Under the pieces are notes generated by a model that was given only the letters and a program-made list of their open reading frames with translations, ran no database searches and was not told the origin of the DNA. From Halobaculum sp. XH14 (GTDB lineage Archaea; Halobacteriota; Halobacteria; Halobacteriales; Haloferacaceae): a stretch of DNA of 64,000 nt. Below are positions 32,674 through 41,583 of the stretch, piece by piece (the first letter of the stretch is position 1; the number at the start of each line of letters is the position of its first letter). The stretch is taken from positions 1,736,001 through 1,800,000 of the forward strand of contig NZ_CP134949.1 in NCBI RefSeq assembly GCF_032116555.1, written 5' to 3'. The translations under genes and the position numbers were made by a program.

Positions 32674-34007
32674 AGCCGGGCGGTCAGCCCTTCGGCGACG
32701 TCCGCGGGGGCGAAGGCGACGACGTGGTCGCCCGCCTCGATGACGGTGTCACCGCGGGGGGTGACGAACGCCCCGTTTCGCGTGATCGCCCCGAACACCA
32801 CCCGCTCGGGGAGGTCCGCGACCGAATCGAGGATCGTCCGTCCCGCGAGGGGGCTGTCCTCGCCCACCTCGATCTCGATGACCTCGGCCTTGTCCGACTC
32901 GATGAGCGCGACGTTCTCCGCGGTCCCCTCGCGGGTGAACCGCGTGATCTCCTCGGCGACGACCGCCCGCGGGCTGATGGCGACGTCGACGCCGACCGTC
33001 TCGAACAGGTCGATGTACGGGTCGCTGTCGACGATCGACACCGTTCGCCCGACGCCGAGTCGCTTCGAGAGCAGGCAGGCGAGCAGGTTCTTCTCGTCGG
33101 AGTCGAGGGTGCTGACGAGCACGTCGGCGTCCGCGATGTGCTCCCGTTCCAGAAAGTCCACGTCGGTCGCGTCCGACTGGAGCACGACCGCGTTCGGCAG
33201 GTCCTCGGCGAGTTCCCGCGCCCTGTCGGCGTCCTGCTCGATGTACCGGACCGAGACGTCCCGCTCCTCGAACAGCCGCGCGACGTGGTAGCCGACCTCC
33301 GAGCCCCCGACGACGACCACCTCGTTCACCTCGTCCTGCTCGTCGATGCTGGCGACCGTCGAGGCGAACTCGCGGACGCTTCCGGGGCTCCCGATGACGA
33401 CGAGGCGGTCCTCGCCCTCGATCACCGTCTCGCCGGTCGGGATGATGACCGCGTCCTCACGCAACAGCGCCGCGAAGGTGAGCGAGTCGAAGCGGTCCGC
33501 CTCCGCGACCGTCTGGCCGGCGACGTCGCTGTCGGGCGCGACCTCGAACTCGGCCATCTGCACCTTCCCGCCCGCGAAGGGGTCGACGTCGAGCGCGCCC
33601 GGCAGGCCGACGACCCGGACGATCGACTGGGCCGTCAGCAGGTTCGTACAGACCATGAAGTCGATGCCGAACGCCGTGTTCGACCGCCGCCAGGTCTTCA
33701 GGTACTCGGTCTTCTTCACGCGCGCGATGGTGAACGCCTCGCTGATCGCTTTCACCGTCGAACAGGCGACGATGTTCGTCTCGTCGTCGTCGGTCGAGGC
33801 GATCACCATGTCCGCGTCGGCCACGCCCGCCTCCTCGAGCGTGTCGACGGAGGTGCCGTCCCCGTTGATGGTCAACACGTCGAGGCCGTAGGTGAGTTCC
33901 TCACAGCGCTCCGGGTCCTCCTCGACGACGATGACCTCGTTGGACTCGTCGAGATCAGCCGCGATGGACTCGCCGACCTGCCCCGCGCCGATGATGACGA
34001 CCCGCAC
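32670..34007 (-). CDS. trkA: Trk system potassium uptake protein TrkA (two RCK units)
   Basis: A 445-residue peripheral subunit that gates TrkH in response to nucleotides. Two RCK units are visible. The first starts with VVIIGAGQVGESIAADL at residue 3 and has a TrkA-C domain around 140-220 (EVAPDSDVAGQTV). The second begins with VVVVGGSEVGYHVARL near 230 and ends with a TrkA-C domain (EIEVGEDSPLAGRTI). GTG at 34007 puts the first Rossmann strand at the N-terminus, as in relatives; the ATG at 34040 would add 11 residues. It leads a trkA-trkH-trkH block with a 4-base overlap to the first trkH. Confidence 0.94.
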   Translation of the reverse strand: MRVVIIGAGQVGESIAADLDESNEVIVVEEDPERCEELTYGLDVLTINGDGTSVDTLEEAGVADADMVIASTDDDETNIVACSTVKAISEAFTIARVKKTEYLKTWRRSNTAFGIDFMVCTNLLTAQSIVRVVGLPGALDVDPFAGGKVQMAEFEVAPDSDVAGQTVAEADRFDSLTFAALLREDAVIIPTGETVIEGEDRLVVIGSPGSVREFASTVASIDEQDEVNEVVVVGGSEVGYHVARLFEERDVSVRYIEQDADRARELAEDLPNAVVLQSDATDVDFLEREHIADADVLVSTLDSDEKNLLACLLSKRLGVGRTVSIVDSDPYIDLFETVGVDVAISPRAVVAEEITRFTREGTAENVALIESDKAEVIEIEVGEDSPLAGRTILDSVADLPERVVFGAITRNGAFVTPRGDTVIEAGDHVVAFAPADVAEGLTARL

Positions 34008-34112
34008 TAGGCGCACACCCCGTTCATTGTGTGGCCCCACAGTCGGGGGCGGTATGAGGGTTCCGACCGACCGCGTGCCCGTGTGGCCCTCACCCGGCCG
34101 GTCACGTCGCCC

Positions 34113-34655
34113 TCAGAACGCCTGCCCGTCGCTCCGCACGTCCAGTCGCACGTCGCGGTTACGTCCTTCGAGTTCGCGCACGGCCCGCTCGATGATGCGC
34201 TCTGCCTCCTCGCGGATGAGCGGCTTCACCCGATCGAGCACCCAGTCGAACGAGACGAACGCGGGGAGCGACACGGCGGAGGCGTCCGCCGAGTCCGCAT
34301 CGAACCGAACCTCGAAGGTCACCCGACAGCCCTCGGTCGCGTCGGCAGGCGCCTCCTCGGGGAGTTCCTCGAACGGTTCGATCCGCCAGTGGCCGCGGGC
34401 GTCGATGTCCTTTCTCACCCGCCAGTCGATGCGCGTCGGCGGGTCGACGTCGGTGACCTCCGATCGTGCGGTGTAGGTGAGCTTCCACCAGGAGAAGCGA
34501 AGCGCGTAGCGGCTTCCCGCGCCGCCGTCGCCGTGGGTCCGCGAGACGCGGTCGAGGTACTCGGTGTAGCGCGAGTAGCCTTCGAAGTCCAGCAGGAACT
34601 CGTAGGCCGCCGCGGGCGGCACGTACACGTCGGTCGAGACGACGAGTTCGTCCAC
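34113..34655 (-). CDS. SRPBCC (START-like) family protein
   Basis: A 180-residue protein of the SRPBCC/polyketide cyclase-like lipid-binding fold. It begins with VVSTDVYVPPAAAYEFLLDFEGYSRY, the typical opening strand and helices that place a hydrophobic pocket, and includes TRIDWRVRKDIDARGHWRIEPFEE with later ligand-pocket strands and a long C-terminal helix (REEAERIIERAVRELEG). Members bind hydrophobic ligands or act as coenzyme Q-binding chaperones; the ligand here is unknown. It stands alone between the trk block and the iron importer, divergent from the latter. Confidence 0.8.
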   Translation of the reverse strand: MDELVVSTDVYVPPAAAYEFLLDFEGYSRYTEYLDRVSRTHGDGGAGSRYALRFSWWKLTYTARSEVTDVDPPTRIDWRVRKDIDARGHWRIEPFEELPEEAPADATEGCRVTFEVRFDADSADASAVSLPAFVSFDWVLDRVKPLIREEAERIIERAVRELEGRNRDVRLDVRSDGQAF

Positions 34656-34773
34656 GCCCCATCCTGTCCGGGAGTTCAGGTAAGGGTTCCGGGGGACAGG
34701 ACGGGTCAGGCGAGGCGTCCGAGGGTACCGGATGCCTCACGTCCAGGGCGCCGTGTGTGACCGTGGCTCGTTG

Positions 34774-34787
34774 TTAGGTCGGCCAAA
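34774..34787. promoter_or_regulatory. DtxR-like iron box 1
   Basis: TTAGGTCGGCCAAA fits the pattern TTAGG-N4-CC(T/A)AA, matching half-sites of DtxR/SirR/Idr-type metal-dependent repressors. It lies 42-55 bases before the importer binding-protein ATG, just upstream of the TATA-like element. Confidence 0.6.
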
Positions 34788-34798
34788 AGATCGCAGGG

Positions 34799-34806
34799 CT
34801 TACTTA
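34799..34806 (+). promoter_or_regulatory. TATA-like element of iron importer binding protein gene
   Basis: CTTACTTA lies 23-30 bases before the ATG at 34829, between two iron-box-like palindromes, so repressor binding would block the core promoter from both sides. Confidence 0.5.
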
Positions 34807-34809
34807 CCT

Positions 34810-34823
34810 TTAGGCAAACCAAA
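34810..34823. promoter_or_regulatory. DtxR-like iron box 2
   Basis: TTAGGCAAACCAAA follows the same TTAGG-N4-CCxAA pattern as box 1, with centres 36 bases apart. It covers the expected transcription start and ends five bases before the ATG. Confidence 0.6.
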
Positions 34824-34828
34824 AACCG

Positions 34829-35989
34829 ATGCGACGACGAGACTTCATCGGCGCGGGTGCCGGTGCGCTCACGACGGGACTGGTCGGCTGTCTGAACTCG
34901 AACGATTCGGGGGCCGGAACGCCGACGGACGAAGCGACGGACGCGCCGACCGTAGAACCGACCGAGGAACCGACCGACGCCGCCACGCCGGAATCGGCGA
35001 GCTACACGGTGTCGATGGCTCCGGTCGGCGACGTGACGTTCGACGCGGTGCCCGAGACGTGGGTTGCCAACAACGGGAGTTGGGCCGACATGGGCATCGC
35101 GCTCGGCATGGAACCGCCGAAGGGCGTCTGGCTCACGGGCCGCTATCACACCCAGTACTACGACGGCATTGACGGCGTCTCCGTCGACAAGAGCGGGATG
35201 GTCGACCTGTCCCAGGACGGCGTCAGCAAGGAACTGTTCTACGAACTCGAGGGCGACTTCCACGCCATCGACCCGAACTTCCTGATGAACCGGTTCGACG
35301 GCTGGGAGCAGGCCGACATCGACGAGGTCGAGGCGAACATCGGGCCGTTCTTCGGCAACAGCATCTTCTCGCGTGGCTACACCTGGCACGAGGATTACCA
35401 GTACTACGGCCTCATGGAGGCGTTCGAGAAGCTCGCCCGGGTGTTCCAGCGGACGGATCGCTACGAGGCGTTCGCCTCGCTCCACGAGGAGTTTCAGGCG
35501 TCGATCTCCGAGATCGTCCCGCCGGAGGGCGAACGCCCCGCGGCCGCCGTCCTCTGGGCGGGCGGCGACCAGCCCGAGGCGTTCTTCCCGTACGTCATGA
35601 GCGAGGGAACGAGCTTCAAGCAGTGGAACGACCTCCGGGTCCGGGACGCACTTGCCGAGACGGACGTGAAGGACTTCCACAGCAACCGCGGCCAGATCGA
35701 CTACGAGACGCTGCTCGAAGTCGACCCCGAAATCATCCTGCTCCGCGGTCAGGAGGCCAAGACCGGCGAGGAGTTCCGGAACACCGTCCTCTCCTTCATG
35801 GAGGACCACGACGTGGCGAGTTCGCTCACCGCGGTCCAGCGCGACGACGTCTACCGCGGCGGCCCGCTGTATCAGGGGCCGATCACGAACCTCGTCGTCA
35901 CCGAACGCGCCGCCTCCCAGGTGTACGACGTCGAAGACGAACTGTTCGACCGGAGCCGAGTGGCCGACATCGTGAACGGCGACGCCTGA
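34829..35989 (+). CDS. ABC transporter substrate-binding protein (iron-siderophore/cobalamin type)
   Basis: A 386-residue exported lipoprotein of the periplasmic-binding-protein family 2 (FepB/BtuF-like). The N-terminus has a twin-arginine signal (MRRRDFIGAGAGAL) and a lipobox LVGC (Cys21), followed by a Thr/Glu/Pro linker of about 40 residues. The mature part has two lobes joined by a helix, with typical VDPEIILLRGQEAKTGEEF near residue 300. It would capture a chelated metal and feed the FecCD/FecE pair downstream. Three DtxR-like palindromes in the locus argue for iron (siderophore) rather than cobalamin, but the ligand is inferred. Confidence 0.88.
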   Translation: MRRRDFIGAGAGALTTGLVGCLNSNDSGAGTPTDEATDAPTVEPTEEPTDAATPESASYTVSMAPVGDVTFDAVPETWVANNGSWADMGIALGMEPPKGVWLTGRYHTQYYDGIDGVSVDKSGMVDLSQDGVSKELFYELEGDFHAIDPNFLMNRFDGWEQADIDEVEANIGPFFGNSIFSRGYTWHEDYQYYGLMEAFEKLARVFQRTDRYEAFASLHEEFQASISEIVPPEGERPAAAVLWAGGDQPEAFFPYVMSEGTSFKQWNDLRVRDALAETDVKDFHSNRGQIDYETLLEVDPEIILLRGQEAKTGEEFRNTVLSFMEDHDVASSLTAVQRDDVYRGGPLYQGPITNLVVTERAASQVYDVEDELFDRSRVADIVNGDA

Positions 35990-36062
35990 GACGGGCGACG
36001 ACGACGGGCCACCCGTCGATACCTCCCCCGCGGGAGGGACGGACCGAAGGCCTTTTGCTGAA

Positions 36063-36076
36063 TTAGGGCGGCCTAA
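36063..36076. promoter_or_regulatory. DtxR-like iron box 3 (perfect inverted repeat)
   Basis: TTAGG-GCGG-CCTAA is a perfect 5-4-5 palindrome 35-48 bases before the permease ATG. It overlaps a TATA-like cctaaat. It is the best match of the three boxes to the DtxR-type half-site and suggests a separate iron-controlled promoter for the permease and ATPase genes. Confidence 0.7.
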
Positions 36077-36110
36077 ATGACATGCACTGTCGGATCGGGG
36101 GCGGTCGGTG

Positions 36111-37262
36111 ATGGCCGGCGAGACGCGGACCCCGCGCGTGGGTGGACTGCGGAGTCGGGTCTCGTGGATCGACGGGCCGCTCGTCACCGTCATCCTCGCG
36201 AGCCTCGGCGTGATCTTCGTCTCCGGCCTGATTCAGGTGAGCTTCGGCGATTACACGATGACGCTCCCGACGACGTGGCGGGCGGTGTTCGACCCGGTCG
36301 TCTGGACGAATCCGCAACTGTTCCTCCGCCTGTTTCTCGGTGAGGGGCTCGGGACCGACGTGGCTCGCACGCTCGGCATCTCGACCGCGGAGGTCTCGCT
36401 GTCACGCGAATCACTGGTCGTCTGGCGGATCAGGATGCCCCGCGTCATCGTCGCGATGTTCGTCGGCGCGAACCTCGCCGTCTCGGGGGCGGTCTTCCAG
36501 GCGGTCACGCGAAACGAACTCGCCTCCCCGTACATCCTCGGCGTCTCCTCGGGCGCGGGGCTGGCCATCCTGCTCACGCTCGTGGTGTACACCGGCCTCT
36601 CACAGCTCCTCCCCGTCATCGCCGCGCTCGGCGGCGCTGCCGCGTTCCTCCTCGTGTACGCGATCGCCTGGCAGGGAGGAACCAGCCCGGTCAGGCTCGT
36701 GCTCGCCGGCGTCATCGTCAGCACGGTGTTCCAGTCGCTCCAGACTGGGCTGTTCCTCGTCGCCGACGACCTCGGCGTCGTCCAGACTGCCATCGCGTGG
36801 ACGACCGGCTCGCTGACCGGCGTCAACTGGGAGGAGGTCCGGACCGCGTTCCCGTGGACGATCCTCGCGCTGACCCTCTCGCTGATCGGGTCGCGGCAGT
36901 TGAACATCCTGCTGCTGGGTGAACGAACCGCCCGGTCGCTCGGGATGCGGGTCGAACGGACCAGGTTTCTCCTCTCGGGGGTCGCCATCCTGGCGGCCGC
37001 GACCGCCATCGCGGTCGGCGGCATCATCAGCTTCGCGGGACTCATCGTCCCGCACATGGTACGGCAGCTCGTCGGCAGCGACTACAAGCGCCTCATGGTC
37101 GGCTGCCTGTTCGTCGGGCCGGCGCTGTTGACCGTCGCGGACGTCGGTGCGAGGCTCGGCCTGCCGTCCGGACAGGTGCCGGTCGGCATCGTCACGGGGC
37201 TCATCGGCGGGCCGTACTTCCTGTATCTGATGCGCCGCAAGAGCGCGCTGGGGGACCTATGA
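36111..37262 (+). CDS. FecCD family ABC transporter permease
   Basis: A 383-residue permease of the BtuC/FecCD type with about ten membrane helices, the channel for siderophore or corrinoid import. Recognisable parts are WRIRMPRVIVAMFVGANLAVSGAVFQAVTRNELASP, with RMPR and the GAxFQxxxRNxLASP pattern after helix 2. The cytoplasmic coupling region GGIISFAGLIVPHMVR lies near residue 300. ATG at 36111 or the GTG one codon upstream are both possible; the difference is one residue. Its stop overlaps the ATPase start by four bases. One iron-box palindrome precedes it. Confidence 0.91.
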   Translation: MAGETRTPRVGGLRSRVSWIDGPLVTVILASLGVIFVSGLIQVSFGDYTMTLPTTWRAVFDPVVWTNPQLFLRLFLGEGLGTDVARTLGISTAEVSLSRESLVVWRIRMPRVIVAMFVGANLAVSGAVFQAVTRNELASPYILGVSSGAGLAILLTLVVYTGLSQLLPVIAALGGAAAFLLVYAIAWQGGTSPVRLVLAGVIVSTVFQSLQTGLFLVADDLGVVQTAIAWTTGSLTGVNWEEVRTAFPWTILALTLSLIGSRQLNILLLGERTARSLGMRVERTRFLLSGVAILAAATAIAVGGIISFAGLIVPHMVRQLVGSDYKRLMVGCLFVGPALLTVADVGARLGLPSGQVPVGIVTGLIGGPYFLYLMRRKSALGDL

Positions 37263-38164
37263 GCTCGTTCGACGACGCGGAGCCGGACGCGACGTCCGGC
37301 GGAGCCGAGGAGACGAGCGACGTGGCGGCCGGTCGGGCCGGGGACTCGGCGGCCGGACCCGCCGACGACAGCCCGGAGCTGTTCGTGGACGACGTCGCGC
37401 TCTCCTACGGCGACGGCGAGCCCGTCGTCGAGGCCGAGACGCTGGTCGTCCCGGCCGGCGAGGTGACGGCGCTGGTCGGTCCCAACGGCAGCGGGAAGTC
37501 GACGCTGTTGCGCTCGATGGCCGCGGAGATGGGTCCCGACAGGGGCTCGGTGCTGCTCGACGGCACCGACGTCCAGTCGTACGACGCAAAGCAGCTCGCC
37601 AGGGAACTCGGAATGTTGTCCCAGGAGAACGTCGCGCCCGACTCGACGACGGTCCGCGAGCTGGCGATGCACGGTCGCTACCCGCACCGCGGGTTCTTCG
37701 AGCCCGTCGGCGACGAGGACAAGCGGGCGGTGGACCGCGCGCTGTCGCTCGTGGGCGTCGAGGACCTGGCCGGGCGGCCGGTCGGCGACCTCTCGGGCGG
37801 ACAAAAGCAGCTCGCCTGGCTCTCGATGGTGCTCGCCCAGGAGACGGACGTGCTGTTGCTCGACGAGCCGACGACGTATCTCGACCTCCACCACCAGCTT
37901 CGGGTGCTCGACGCGGTCACGCAGCTCAACGCCGAACGAGGCGTGACCGTCGCGGTCGTGCTCCACGACATCGGCCAGGCGGCCCGCTTCGCGGACAACC
38001 TCGTCGCGCTCAAGGACGGCGAGCCGTTCGACTGGGGACCGCCCGACGAGGTGGTGACGGGCGAACTGGTTCGCGAGGTGTTCGGCGTCGAAGCCGACGT
38101 CGGCTTCGGCCCGGACGGCCCGACCGTGACGCCGCGGCGCGCGCTCGACGAGGAGTCGGACTGA
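37259..38164 (+). CDS. ABC transporter ATP-binding protein (FecE/FhuC type)
   Basis: A 301-residue ATPase for the importer. The Walker A GPNGSGKST (residues 74-82), the signature LSGGQKQLAW, the Walker B LLLDEPTTYLDL with catalytic Glu, and the switch His in VLHDIGQA are complete. The first 40 residues are an acidic Ala/Gly-rich extension (ATSGGAEETSDVAAG) absent from classical FecE. It starts within the permease stop (ATGA overlap). The substrate is inferred from the neighbouring binding protein. Confidence 0.92.
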   Translation: MSSFDDAEPDATSGGAEETSDVAAGRAGDSAAGPADDSPELFVDDVALSYGDGEPVVEAETLVVPAGEVTALVGPNGSGKSTLLRSMAAEMGPDRGSVLLDGTDVQSYDAKQLARELGMLSQENVAPDSTTVRELAMHGRYPHRGFFEPVGDEDKRAVDRALSLVGVEDLAGRPVGDLSGGQKQLAWLSMVLAQETDVLLLDEPTTYLDLHHQLRVLDAVTQLNAERGVTVAVVLHDIGQAARFADNLVALKDGEPFDWGPPDEVVTGELVREVFGVEADVGFGPDGPTVTPRRALDEESD

Positions 38165-38294
38165 GCGGTCGGAGGGCCTCCCTGCACGAGTGTCGAGTCA
38201 CCGCTTCGACGATGAGGCTCGCGGACCGTTCGCCCGCCGGCGAACCCGAACCCGGGAGACATAAGGCGGTCCGTCGGGTTTCGATTCGTAACGA

Positions 38295-40322
38295 ATGAGC
38301 GGAGCGGAGGAGAGCGTCTTCGACGTCTACCGGGACCGCGTCGAGCGGCCGCTCTACCGACTGTTTACGGAGTACGGCACGCGGGAGTGGCGCTGGCTGG
38401 TGCTCGGGATGACCGCGAACGTCATCGCTCGGGCGGCGAGCCTGCTCCCGCCGGTCGTGCTCGGCGCGGCCATCGACAGCGCGTTCGACGGCGACGCCCC
38501 CTACTCGTTGCCGCTGATCCCGGCCTCGCTGCTGCCGACGGCCGCGCCGGACCCGGTGCAGTTCCGGTTCTCCGCGGCGGTCATCGTCGGGGCGTTCGTC
38601 GTGACCGCGGTCCTGACGTGGGTGTACGGCGTTGCCGCGAACAACTTCGCCCACAGCGTGATGCACGCGGTCAGGACCGACTCGTACGCGAAGATGCAGG
38701 ACCTGGACATGTGGTTCTTCGACGACAAGCAGACGGGCGAGGTGATGTCGGTGCTCAACAACGACGCGACGAACCTCGAGCGGTTCCTCGACGACGCGCT
38801 CCAGAACTCGGTCCGCATCGGCGTCATGCTGCTGGGCATCGGCGTCGTGCTGTTCCTCGAGAACGCACAGCTGGCGTTTCTCACCCTCGTCGCCGTCCCC
38901 GCAATGGTCGGCTTTACCTACTGGTTCATGAAAGCTGTCGAGCCGCGTTACGCCGCCCAGCGGGAGGCGGTCGCGGACCTGAACACCCGGCTGGAGAACG
39001 CGCTGGGCGGCATCCAGCTCGTGAAGACCTCGGGGACGGAGGAGTACGAGACGGGGCGGGTCCGGCGGACCTCCCACGCGTACTACCGGAAGACGCTCGC
39101 CATGCTCCGGCTCAACTACATCTACCGGCCGGGCATGGAGCTGCTCGCGGGCGTTTCTTTCGCCGTGACGTTCGTGGTCGGCGGGCTCTGGCTCATCGAC
39201 GGCACCGCCCCCGGCCCGCTCACCGGCGAACTCTCCTCGGGGGCGTTCGTCACGTTCATCCTGCTCTCCCAGCGCTTCGTCACGCCGCTCTCGGAGGTCT
39301 CGAACATCGTCTCCCAGTACGAGAACGCGAAGGCCTCCTGCGAGCGCGTGTTCGGGCTCCAGGACATCCCCCGGCGGGTGACCGACGAGCCCGGCGCCAT
39401 CGAACTCGACGACGTCGACGGCGCGGTCGAGTACGACGACGTCTCCTTCCGTTACGCCCAGGGCGACCCGGATGCCGCTGGGGGCGACGCGGACGGCGGT
39501 CACCCCGTCCCCGACTCCGCCAACCTGATCCTCGACGGGATCGACTTCTCCGTCGAGCCGGGCGAGACGGTCGCGCTCGTCGGCCCGACCGGCGCGGGCA
39601 AGTCCACGCTGCTGAAACTCCTGCTCAGGCTGTACGACGTGGACGAGGGGGCGGTCCGGATCGACGGCCACGACGTCCGCGAGGTGACCGCCAGGAGCCT
39701 CCGGCGGTCGATCGGCTACGTCAGCCAGGACACGGTCCTCTTCGACGGCACCGTCGCGGAGAACATCCGCTACGGGCGGTTCGACGTCGACGTGGCCCGA
39801 GGCGACGGGGGCGACGGCGACGACGAGGTACACGAGGACATCGTCGAGGCCGCCGAGGCCGCCGAGGCCCACGAGTTCATCACCAACCTCCCGGACGGCT
39901 ACGGGACTGGCATCGGCGAGCGCGGCGTGAAGCTCTCGGGCGGGCAGCGCCAGCGGCTCTCCATCGCCCGCACGGTGCTCCAGGACCCCGACATCCTGGT
40001 GCTCGACGAGGCGACGTCGGCGGTCGACACGGAGACGGAGATGCTCATCCAGCGCTCGCTCGACAGGCTCGCGGCCGACCGCACGACGTTCCTCATCGCC
40101 CACCGGCTCTCGACGGTGAAGGACGCCGACGAGATCCTCGTGCTGGAGGGCGGCGAGGTCGTCGAGCGCGGCGGCCACGAGGAACTGCTCGAGGCTGACG
40201 GCCTGTACGCCAAGCTCTGGGGCGTCCAGGCCGGCGAGATCGAATCGCTGCCCGAGGAGTTCGTCGAGCGCGCCAGGCGGAGACAGGCCGAAACCGTGCT
40301 GTCCACGGAGGACGGCGAGTAG
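38295..40322 (+). CDS. ABC exporter, fused membrane and ATPase domains
   Basis: A 675-residue half-transporter of the lipid A/multidrug exporter type. The membrane domain takes residues about 20-350 (six helices); an N-terminal arm and a coupling-helix region are visible. The ATPase domain has Walker A GPTGAGKST, signature LSGGQRQR, Walker B ILVLDEATSAVD and switch His in LIAHRLSTVKD. An acidic loop DPDAAGGDADGGHPV precedes Walker A. It would act as a homodimer, exporting an unknown lipid, drug or peptide. A promoter-like acataagg lies about 35 bases before the ATG; it is the first gene after the iron importer and not part of that operon by spacing (130 bases). Confidence 0.9.
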   Translation: MSGAEESVFDVYRDRVERPLYRLFTEYGTREWRWLVLGMTANVIARAASLLPPVVLGAAIDSAFDGDAPYSLPLIPASLLPTAAPDPVQFRFSAAVIVGAFVVTAVLTWVYGVAANNFAHSVMHAVRTDSYAKMQDLDMWFFDDKQTGEVMSVLNNDATNLERFLDDALQNSVRIGVMLLGIGVVLFLENAQLAFLTLVAVPAMVGFTYWFMKAVEPRYAAQREAVADLNTRLENALGGIQLVKTSGTEEYETGRVRRTSHAYYRKTLAMLRLNYIYRPGMELLAGVSFAVTFVVGGLWLIDGTAPGPLTGELSSGAFVTFILLSQRFVTPLSEVSNIVSQYENAKASCERVFGLQDIPRRVTDEPGAIELDDVDGAVEYDDVSFRYAQGDPDAAGGDADGGHPVPDSANLILDGIDFSVEPGETVALVGPTGAGKSTLLKLLLRLYDVDEGAVRIDGHDVREVTARSLRRSIGYVSQDTVLFDGTVAENIRYGRFDVDVARGDGGDGDDEVHEDIVEAAEAAEAHEFITNLPDGYGTGIGERGVKLSGGQRQRLSIARTVLQDPDILVLDEATSAVDTETEMLIQRSLDRLAADRTTFLIAHRLSTVKDADEILVLEGGEVVERGGHEELLEADGLYAKLWGVQAGEIESLPEEFVERARRRQAETVLSTEDGE

Positions 40323-40395
40323 CCCGTTCCGACGGCCCACGACGAGCGCAGCGTGTGCCCCCGCGCTTTTCCTGTTTCCGGACGACCGATCCGAC

Positions 40396-41184
40396 GTGAC
40401 GGTCGCGCCTGACCCGTCGGAGATCTACGAGCGCGCGGTGGCGGAGGGCGACCGCCGACTCGGCCAGTCGACGCTCGAACTCGCGTCGACCGGGTTCATC
40501 GCCGGCTTCACGGTCGTCTTCGGCATCGTCGCGCTCGGCATCGTCGAGGGGATCCTCGAACCCGCCATCGGCGACGTCGCCACGATCGCCGGAGCGCTCG
40601 CCTTCGGTCCGGGGGTCGTGTTTCTGGTCGTCGGGCGCGCCGAACTGTTCAACGAGAACTTCTTCGACCCGGTCGCGAGCGCGGTCGAGGCGTCCGGGAC
40701 ATGGCTGGTCGGGCCGCTGGTCCGCCTCTGGACGGTGACGTTCGCGTTCAACCTCGCCGGCGGCGCGCTCGTGATCGGGGTGTTCTCCGTGGAGGGGGCG
40801 CTCCCGCCCGGGACCGGCGAGGCGTTCGTCCGGGCCGCCGAGGAGATCGTCCACCGTCGGACGCCGGCGAAGTTCGCGGACGCGTTCGCGGGCGGCGTCC
40901 TGGTGACCCTGCTCTCGTTCCTGCTGCACGCGGCCAACGCCGTCGGGACGCGAGCGTTCCTCGCGTACCTGGTCGGCTTCCTGCTGGCGCTGGGAGCGTT
41001 CGACCACGTCGTGGTGACCATGCTCCACGTGCTGTTCGGGGTCGTCTTCGGGGCCGGGATCGGCCTCGCGGGCGTGGCGACGACGACCGCGGTCGTCACG
41101 TTCGGAAACCTCGTCGGGGGGCTCGGGCTGGTGACGCTCACCCACGTCGCGCAGGCGAAGGGGGCCGAGGACTCCGACGGTTGA
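40396..41184 (+). CDS. formate/nitrite transporter (FNT) family protein
   Basis: A 262-residue FNT-fold channel with six membrane helices forming a pentamer. The family pattern is present as GRAELFNENFF (the P1 loop after helix 2, in place of FocA-type ELFTGN) and HVVVTMLHVLFG towards the C-terminus. The ELFNEN spelling resembles the YfdC branch more than FocA/NirC, so formate or nitrite is not assured. It starts with GTG; the TATA-like cttttcctg lies about 27 bases upstream. It is convergent with the GYD-domain gene, one base apart. Confidence 0.83.
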   Translation: MTVAPDPSEIYERAVAEGDRRLGQSTLELASTGFIAGFTVVFGIVALGIVEGILEPAIGDVATIAGALAFGPGVVFLVVGRAELFNENFFDPVASAVEASGTWLVGPLVRLWTVTFAFNLAGGALVIGVFSVEGALPPGTGEAFVRAAEEIVHRRTPAKFADAFAGGVLVTLLSFLLHAANAVGTRAFLAYLVGFLLALGAFDHVVVTMLHVLFGVVFGAGIGLAGVATTTAVVTFGNLVGGLGLVTLTHVAQAKGAEDSDG

Positions 41185-41185
41185 C

Positions 41186-41473
41186 TCAGACGTCCTCGAC
41201 GATCTCGCCCATCCGCTCGACCGGGATGGCTCGCATCGTCTCCGTGTCCAGCCCGTGACGCTCGATGACGATCGCGATCTGCATGGCCGCGTCCTCGTCA
41301 TCGACCTGGAACGTGACGAGGAAGTCGTAGCCACCCATGAGCGCGTAGCTCTCGAGCAGTTCCCCGCCGAGCCGTTCGACGTCCTCCCGGATCTCGCCCC
41401 AGATGCTCACCAGCTCCTGCGGGTTCTGGAACTCCCGTTCGTCGACGTTCGCGAGGACCGTGTACGTCGCCAT
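41186..41473 (-). CDS. GYD domain-containing protein
   Basis: A 95-residue protein with the GYD fold. It opens with the strand ATYTVLANVDE and carries GGELLESYALMGGYDFLVTFQVDDEDAAMQIA, which includes the family-naming GYD. These small proteins are alpha/beta, often dimeric, and without a known activity. ATG at 41473 is the natural start; an upstream ATG in the frame would add a long Arg-rich segment. It ends one base from the stop of the FNT gene on the opposite strand. Confidence 0.86.
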   Translation of the reverse strand: MATYTVLANVDEREFQNPQELVSIWGEIREDVERLGGELLESYALMGGYDFLVTFQVDDEDAAMQIAIVIERHGLDTETMRAIPVERMGEIVEDV

Positions 41474-41583
41474 GGCCCGACGTTCGGGTCCCGGTCCCAA
41501 ATGCCTTCTTGCGCCCCGGTTCCGTCCACGACGCCGCTCGCGGGAACCACGACGCTCAAGCCGGAGGGGCGGGACTACCCCGC

